Shown here: positions 60,126 to 64,000 of the stretch, piece by piece
Layout of the letters: every line of letters begins with the position of its first letter
Position numbering within the stretch: position 1 is the stretch's first letter
DNA from: Amoeboaphelidium occidentale
Taxonomy: Eukaryota; Aphelidiomycota; Aphelidea
DNA length: 64,000 nucleotides
Assembly: GCA_023515795.1 (NCBI GenBank)
Contig: JALGPX010000035.1
Span: forward strand, 1-64,000
Direction of reading: 5' to 3'
Position numbers and translations under genes: made by a program
The notes under the pieces: generated by a model
What the model saw: only the letters and a program-made list of their open reading frames with translations
What the model was told of the DNA's origin: nothing
The model's database searches: none

Positions 60126-61748
60126 ATGACAATTACCCACACGACAATAAGAGAAATAGCAGCAAGACAGGGCTATGATGACATGGAAAAATTTCTGAAA
60201 GCTTTTCCTTCTTTCCGTCATTTATGGGAACAGGAAGAGGCTTCAAATGATGAAAATCAATGTCCTCCCTCAAAACAACTGTCGGAACCAGAAGTAATAG
60301 ACCAAGACGAAGAAGATGAAGAGTCAGAAGATGAGACTTACTCGCTGGGCTTTTCAGCTGAAGATAAGACAAGATTCTGTAAGTTCTATGCCATGCTTGC
60401 TGTAGATGGTGCAGAGTTCAAACACAATCAGGATGATGTCAAGTTTTTGCCTGGGCTACACAGAGAAGGTATGAAGATGGCCACTTTGTTTTATGACATG
60501 GTTTGGTGTAAAGTTCAAACGCCGACTGGTATGTTTGATGGGCACACGTTTGAAAACGAGGTAACACATTGGAGGTTTGAGTTGTACGATACGAAGGAGT
60601 GGTCAGACTGTTGCGAAGAATTTTTGGATCATGCCGTTTATGAACTTTATGCTTCTACTTTGCGCTCTTACTCAGGTGCATGGGACGAGGCTGCAGCTAA
60701 ACATTTCATACAAGATCGTCTAGACTTGGCTAAATCTTACAATTATGATAACTGCGCTTCTCAGTACGCTTGGGATTTGGTGAAGGTCTTGTTCAAGACA
60801 GAATATGACCCTTCGCATGAGGGCAGTTTTAAGTTTGAATACATCCAAATGATTATCAGCAACATTGACGATTTCGATAAAATCTTGAGCGAGATGAACT
60901 TTCGTTATAATGGAATCAATCCTGAGAACATTATTGGTTGGAAAATCATTGGCGACATTCTGGGAAGCATTGGGAGAGACAAAAGAGATGAAACGGAAGG
61001 ATTTTTGTATCGCTTTATCCTTCACTTAGTCGATGAAACGAAATTAGTTTTGACGCGTAAAAGTCAAGAAGAAAAAGAAGACGGGTGTTTGAACGTCATC
61101 GCTGAAAATATGCACTGGATGTTCAACTCGTCTGAAGATCAAGTGGATGAATTACTGGAAAGAAAGGATATTAAGAGACTGTGCCTGTTGAGTGAAGAAT
61201 TGAGAGATAATCTTTACCCTGATGGTATACCTATTGATGTGACAGTTTATGAAATGATTGCTGAATACTTTACTGGTTACTTCTCAGATAATTCATACAA
61301 AAGAATCGAGAAATTCCTGACAATAGGCAACGGTCACTTGATGGAACCATTCATCCAGTTTATGCTCAATAAGTCAAGAGACAATGTCGGGTATATTCTC
61401 CATTGGGCTTTGAAGTATGAATTGACACACCTTTTACCAAACAGAGACATTCTTGATGATTTCTGTAAATGTCCAATTATGAGAAGCCAAATCAGAATCA
61501 AGAATGAGACAATGGCATTCCTGGCTGAAATAGCTCATGAGAAAGGCTACAGAGTGGTGCCAAAGCGCCTGACTGAGTTTGACTATAAGCCTTCGAACCA
61601 AGACCAAATTGTGCGTGATCTGAACATTGCCAAGGCTAGCGGACAAGATCATGTCAGAGTTTACCTGTTCACACAGTTCAAGGACATTCTAACAAAGACT
61701 AACCGCAAAAAGTTGAGACGTGACTTGAAACCATTGAAAAAGAAATGA
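60126..61748 (+). CDS. Acidic protein of unknown function
   Basis: 540 aa, intronless, from ATG 60126 (MTITHTTIREIAARQGY; the upstream GTG frame is not a start). A Asp/Glu-rich stretch at about residues 55-75 (EVIDQDEEDEESEDE) separates a short N-terminal part from a helical, aromatic-rich body (RFELYDTKEWSDCCEEFLDHAVYEL type helices) and a basic C-terminus ending RKKLRRDLKPLKKK, which may be nuclear-localising. No signal or membrane segment. I do not recognise the family. Confidence 0.7.
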   Translation: MTITHTTIREIAARQGYDDMEKFLKAFPSFRHLWEQEEASNDENQCPPSKQLSEPEVIDQDEEDEESEDETYSLGFSAEDKTRFCKFYAMLAVDGAEFKHNQDDVKFLPGLHREGMKMATLFYDMVWCKVQTPTGMFDGHTFENEVTHWRFELYDTKEWSDCCEEFLDHAVYELYASTLRSYSGAWDEAAAKHFIQDRLDLAKSYNYDNCASQYAWDLVKVLFKTEYDPSHEGSFKFEYIQMIISNIDDFDKILSEMNFRYNGINPENIIGWKIIGDILGSIGRDKRDETEGFLYRFILHLVDETKLVLTRKSQEEKEDGCLNVIAENMHWMFNSSEDQVDELLERKDIKRLCLLSEELRDNLYPDGIPIDVTVYEMIAEYFTGYFSDNSYKRIEKFLTIGNGHLMEPFIQFMLNKSRDNVGYILHWALKYELTHLLPNRDILDDFCKCPIMRSQIRIKNETMAFLAEIAHEKGYRVVPKRLTEFDYKPSNQDQIVRDLNIAKASGQDHVRVYLFTQFKDILTKTNRKKLRRDLKPLKKK

Positions 61749-61772
61749 ACTAAAATGAATATATTTACTATG

Positions 61773-62183
61773 TCATAACTCAACCAACAAGTATTTTGCA
61801 CCGCGTTCTCCTGTAACGAGGGCGAATTGTGTATAAGGAGGAATATCAAAGTGATCATTTTCAGAGAATTCATAAACTTCTTCCTCTGCAGTCATATCAT
61901 AGCTTGTCTGTAGCACAAGTCTTAGCGATCCTTCAAGAACCCGAATGCACTGATGACGACTAGTAACTTCATCGCTCATTGAAGTATTTGGCTTTTCTGT
62001 CCACAAGTAAGGCTGTAGACCCCGACTCTTCAAAGCCTGTATATCGGATTGTAGTTGTAGTGAAGGATCTGAGTGTTGTGTTGCTGTTGTTGTTGTTGCG
62101 ACAGCATCTTTGGAAAGCAGGCCATTGTGGCAGCGTAAACAATTTAGAGCGCAGGGAGCAATTAAGCAGGAATCGACAGTCAT
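61773..62183 (-). CDS. Small cupin-like protein
   Basis: 136 aa from ATG 62183 (MTVDSCLIAPCALNCLRC); the frame is open further upstream without ATG. The second half reads as a single cupin barrel: RHQCIRVLEGSLRLVLQTS, a loop, then FSENDHFDIPPYTQFALVTGERGAKYLLVEL, with the usual GxxxxxPxxxxH-like turn replaced by DIPPYTQF. The middle has a Thr/Ala run and a Gln-rich segment. Metal-binding His are not obvious, so enzymatic activity is doubtful. The 3' end converges on the preceding gene, 24 bp apart. Confidence 0.55.
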   Translation of the reverse strand: MTVDSCLIAPCALNCLRCHNGLLSKDAVATTTTATQHSDPSLQLQSDIQALKSRGLQPYLWTEKPNTSMSDEVTSRHQCIRVLEGSLRLVLQTSYDMTAEEEVYEFSENDHFDIPPYTQFALVTGERGAKYLLVEL

Positions 62184-62376
62184 TAGGAAATCACAAAGTC
62201 GGTTTAAGAAAAGAATTTCAGTTGCGCAGAGGGTGTCGATGAGGTTATGCAATCAGCCTGTCGCAATTGGTCGCTCGGATTGCGTCATTTGAAGTTTCAA
62301 CGCAAGCGAAATCGCGGTTTCAGAAAATCACAGCGACTTTATTGCTTCCAAACAAAACTAAATAACATTTCTTAAA

Positions 62377-63045
62377 TCAAAGTTCAACGTCTGAGTCTTT
62401 ACTGTGCAATGGCGGTGGAGGAGGAGAGGATGCACCAAGTGATTCTGTAGAACTCTGAATGGAACCAATATCGCTTGAACTGTCGCTATGAAACCCATTC
62501 AGTACTAATGGTGTAGCGTTCTTTAGAGAATTATCCAGAGATAGTTTAGCTTCGTCTAGAGTGTTGCAATGAATCCCGGTATTACAGACCATGCCGTAAT
62601 CCCGCTGATTAATGTTTAGGTTATACTCAATCAGCCCAAGAAACTGTCGCTCCATAAGATTCACGTCGTGCAATGCGAAGCCTTTGAATTTGTTCATTAT
62701 GGTTGCTCTTGCCCAAAAGGAGTTCCTTATGCTCTTGTCATTGGTGGTTTTATGCGCCAGTATTAGTGAAGATAGTAAAACACGGTACGGTGTGCATTCA
62801 ACGCCTGTAGAAGTCTCTGGCAAGTATTCAGACAGTCTGTTCAAATACAGTAATGCTATTTGTTGTGTTTCGATTGAGATTTGTAATGTTCTGGCGATGT
62901 GTTTGGCGAATTGGTCAAGATCTGGCAGATTCAGCTTTGTAGTCTTCTTCTTAATTGTTGTTACCCTGAGGGCTTTTGATACAAGTTGATCTGTGCATTG
63001 TTAGTTTTCTGTTTCGGCGTGTTTCTTACCTGTAACAGAGATCAT
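62377..63045 (-). CDS. Pho80/Pcl-like cyclin
   Basis: 209 aa, complement(join(62377..62990,63030..63045)); 39-nt intron after only five codons (MISVT), then DQLVSKALRVTTIKKK. The cyclin box is residues about 30-145: IETQQIALLYLNRLSEYLP, YRVLLSSLILAHKTTNDKS, NSFWARATIMNKFKGFALHDVNLMERQFLGLIEYNLNI. The NxxWA and LMExxFLxLIxYNLxI elements are typical of the Pho80/Pcl (CDK5/Pho85-partner) family. The tail is Ser-rich with a poly-Pro stretch (SSPPPPPLHS). Probable CDK regulator in nutrient or cell-cycle signalling. Confidence 0.8.
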
Positions 63046-63689
63046 GCTGTTGATGAAGTTCGTGGCTGTTTGAATGATTACAAATGAACGGCTTGTGATT
63101 GAGTACTGTGGCTTTAATTACAACGCCTCGTGTAATACAATGAATACTCTGTGAAATTACGCGCCCTATTTAAAAACAAGAGGGCTTCTTCTGTTCTTGT
63201 TCTTGTTGTTGGTTTCTCCTTTGAATTGTCCTTGTGGTTTTTCTATAAGCCAGTATATTCTGAAAAGGAAAGTCCGGCTGATATTCTATGTATCTACAGT
63301 CAACTGTAGATTATCTAAAGAAGCGCGCTAGTTTTGTTAGCGAATAACTTGATGGGAAAAAGTTTTATAATAAGTCACATGAAAACATTTTTCGTTTGTG
63401 CCCCTGGCTGAGATTCAAAATCGCATGACATCATTACTGTTTCAATTAGAGTCAGAACTTCACCGTATTCAAGGGCTACTGCGTTAGCTGATCGAGCATC
63501 GTATTTTGGCATTATTGGAAAGCTTCCGCGTTATGGGAGCATGATACTTAGACAAACGCGAGTTTCATTACACATTGTTGTATTCCGCGTGAAGTGTTAC
63601 AAATAAGTTTGAAGAGTTGTGAAACATGGTTGAAAATTTCATGGGGCATTAGCAGACTTTATTTATACACAATTCATTTCAAACAATCA
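63046..63689. other. Intergenic region
   Basis: 644 bp between the cyclin start and the 3' end of the edge gene. The left part is the cyclin promoter. No ORF, tRNA or repeat array is visible; a short palindromic CAGTCAACTGTAGATTATCTAAAG tract near 63298 (over 20 bases, partly palindromic TACAGTCAACTGTA) is the only local structure noted. Confidence 0.3.
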
Positions 63690-64000
63690 TCAATTCCAGC
63701 TAACAATGGAAAACCTGTCACACTTGTTTTTGGTATACTCAATAGTTTTCTTGCAGTTAGGGGTACCAATTGAGATCTTGTCTCCGTTAATCTTAAAAAA
63801 TACTTTACTGTTTAATACTCCCCCTGCGGCAACACACATGCCTTCCTTAGATCTTGGGTAATACATTACTTCCCTAGCCTCACCTGAGCAATCCTTAGTG
63901 CCATATTGACGCATTATGACATATTTATCTAGTGACACTGTAATTTCATAAGGTACGCAATCTATAGTTTGCGATGTTCCTCCGTCCAATTGAATGCAGT
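63690..64000 (-). CDS. Partial secreted Cys-rich protein, distant paralogue of the 25-27 kb family
   Basis: About 103 C-terminal residues; the gene continues beyond the right edge, with CIQLDGGTSQ the first visible residues. It aligns in layout with the tandem trio: DCSGEAREVMYYPRSKEGMC matches DCSG...YFPR..EG.C, then FFKINGDKISIG, a Cys, and YTKNKCDRFSIV matching YTKGKCVDGAI. Identity is low, so it is an old member of the same 8-Cys family. Stop at 63690. Confidence 0.7.
   Translation of the reverse strand, partial: CIQLDGGTSQTIDCVPYEITVSLDKYVIMRQYGTKDCSGEAREVMYYPRSKEGMCVAAGGVLNSKVFFKINGDKISIGTPNCKKTIEYTKNKCDRFSIVSWN

Overview
The window is a gene-dense, low-GC eukaryotic nuclear segment, most likely from a zoosporic (flagellated) early-diverging fungus of chytrid type. 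The fungal signals are a creC/WDR20-type protein, a Pho80-like cyclin, a SUT-type glycoside permease, Nop2, a possible Rrn6/TAF1C homologue and secreted proteins with Lys-Arg (Kex2-type) sites. Other genes are unusual for Dikarya: meckelin (TMEM67, ciliary transition zone), methionine synthase reductase (MTRR), TMEM18, a LASP-like LIM-SH3 protein, an I-BAR/SH3 protein and a villin/supervillin-like protein. The species assignment is inference. Introns are few and tiny: most of those I could resolve by frame and homology are 34-61 nt, and many show a CTAAC/CTAAT-like branch site close to the acceptor. Intergenic gaps are often under 100 bp, and several divergent pairs share promoters of only 43-75 bp. 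I saw no tRNA, rRNA or CRISPR array.

Layout. 1-13.8 kb: PPIE-type cyclophilin, secreted tyrosinase, ADE17/ATIC, membrane-anchored hexokinase, mitochondrial uS5, aspartate aminotransferase, an AAA-ATPase-like protein, a secreted protein of unknown function, a three-thioredoxin-domain PDI with a membrane anchor, and TRM11. 14-17.6 kb: three consecutive secreted low-complexity proteins (an acidic-repeat/basic-tail polyprotein, a Gly/Tyr-rich protein and a Pro/Cys protein), all with KR sites. 17.7-25.2 kb: a small complex I-type subunit, MTRR, creC/WDR20, sugar permease, TMEM18. 25.5-28.5 kb: a tandem trio of 8-cysteine secreted paralogues with a shared promoter module, followed by a fragment resembling the C-terminal zinc ribbon of a Fanzor/TnpB nuclease; this fragment lies in a 255-bp repeat around an N. 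A fourth, divergent paralogue runs off the right edge at 63.7-64 kb. 28.6-42.6 kb: beta-COP, a predicted cell-surface WD40-propeller/TM/kinase protein, NOP2, a possible Pol I core factor, meckelin. 43.2-48.8 kb: three paralogous RBMS-type double-RRM proteins enclosing two small membrane proteins. 49-64 kb: SLC22-like carrier, villin-like giant protein, NADP-isocitrate dehydrogenase, LASP-like and I-BAR/SH3 proteins, an unidentified acidic protein, a small cupin and a Pho80-like cyclin.

Assembly quality matters here. All three N positions (28241; 35825-35845; 51747-51763) are flanked by near-perfect direct repeats of 255, 125 and 105 bp. The last two split NOP2 and the villin-like gene artificially; merging the duplicate flanks restores single reading frames.

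Functionally most genes are housekeeping. The accessory content is the extracellular programme (tyrosinase, KR-processed Tyr-rich proteins, Cys-rich secreted paralogues), the receptor-kinase-like protein, and an actin/membrane-shaping group at 51-60 kb that would fit an amoeboid, flagellated zoospore.
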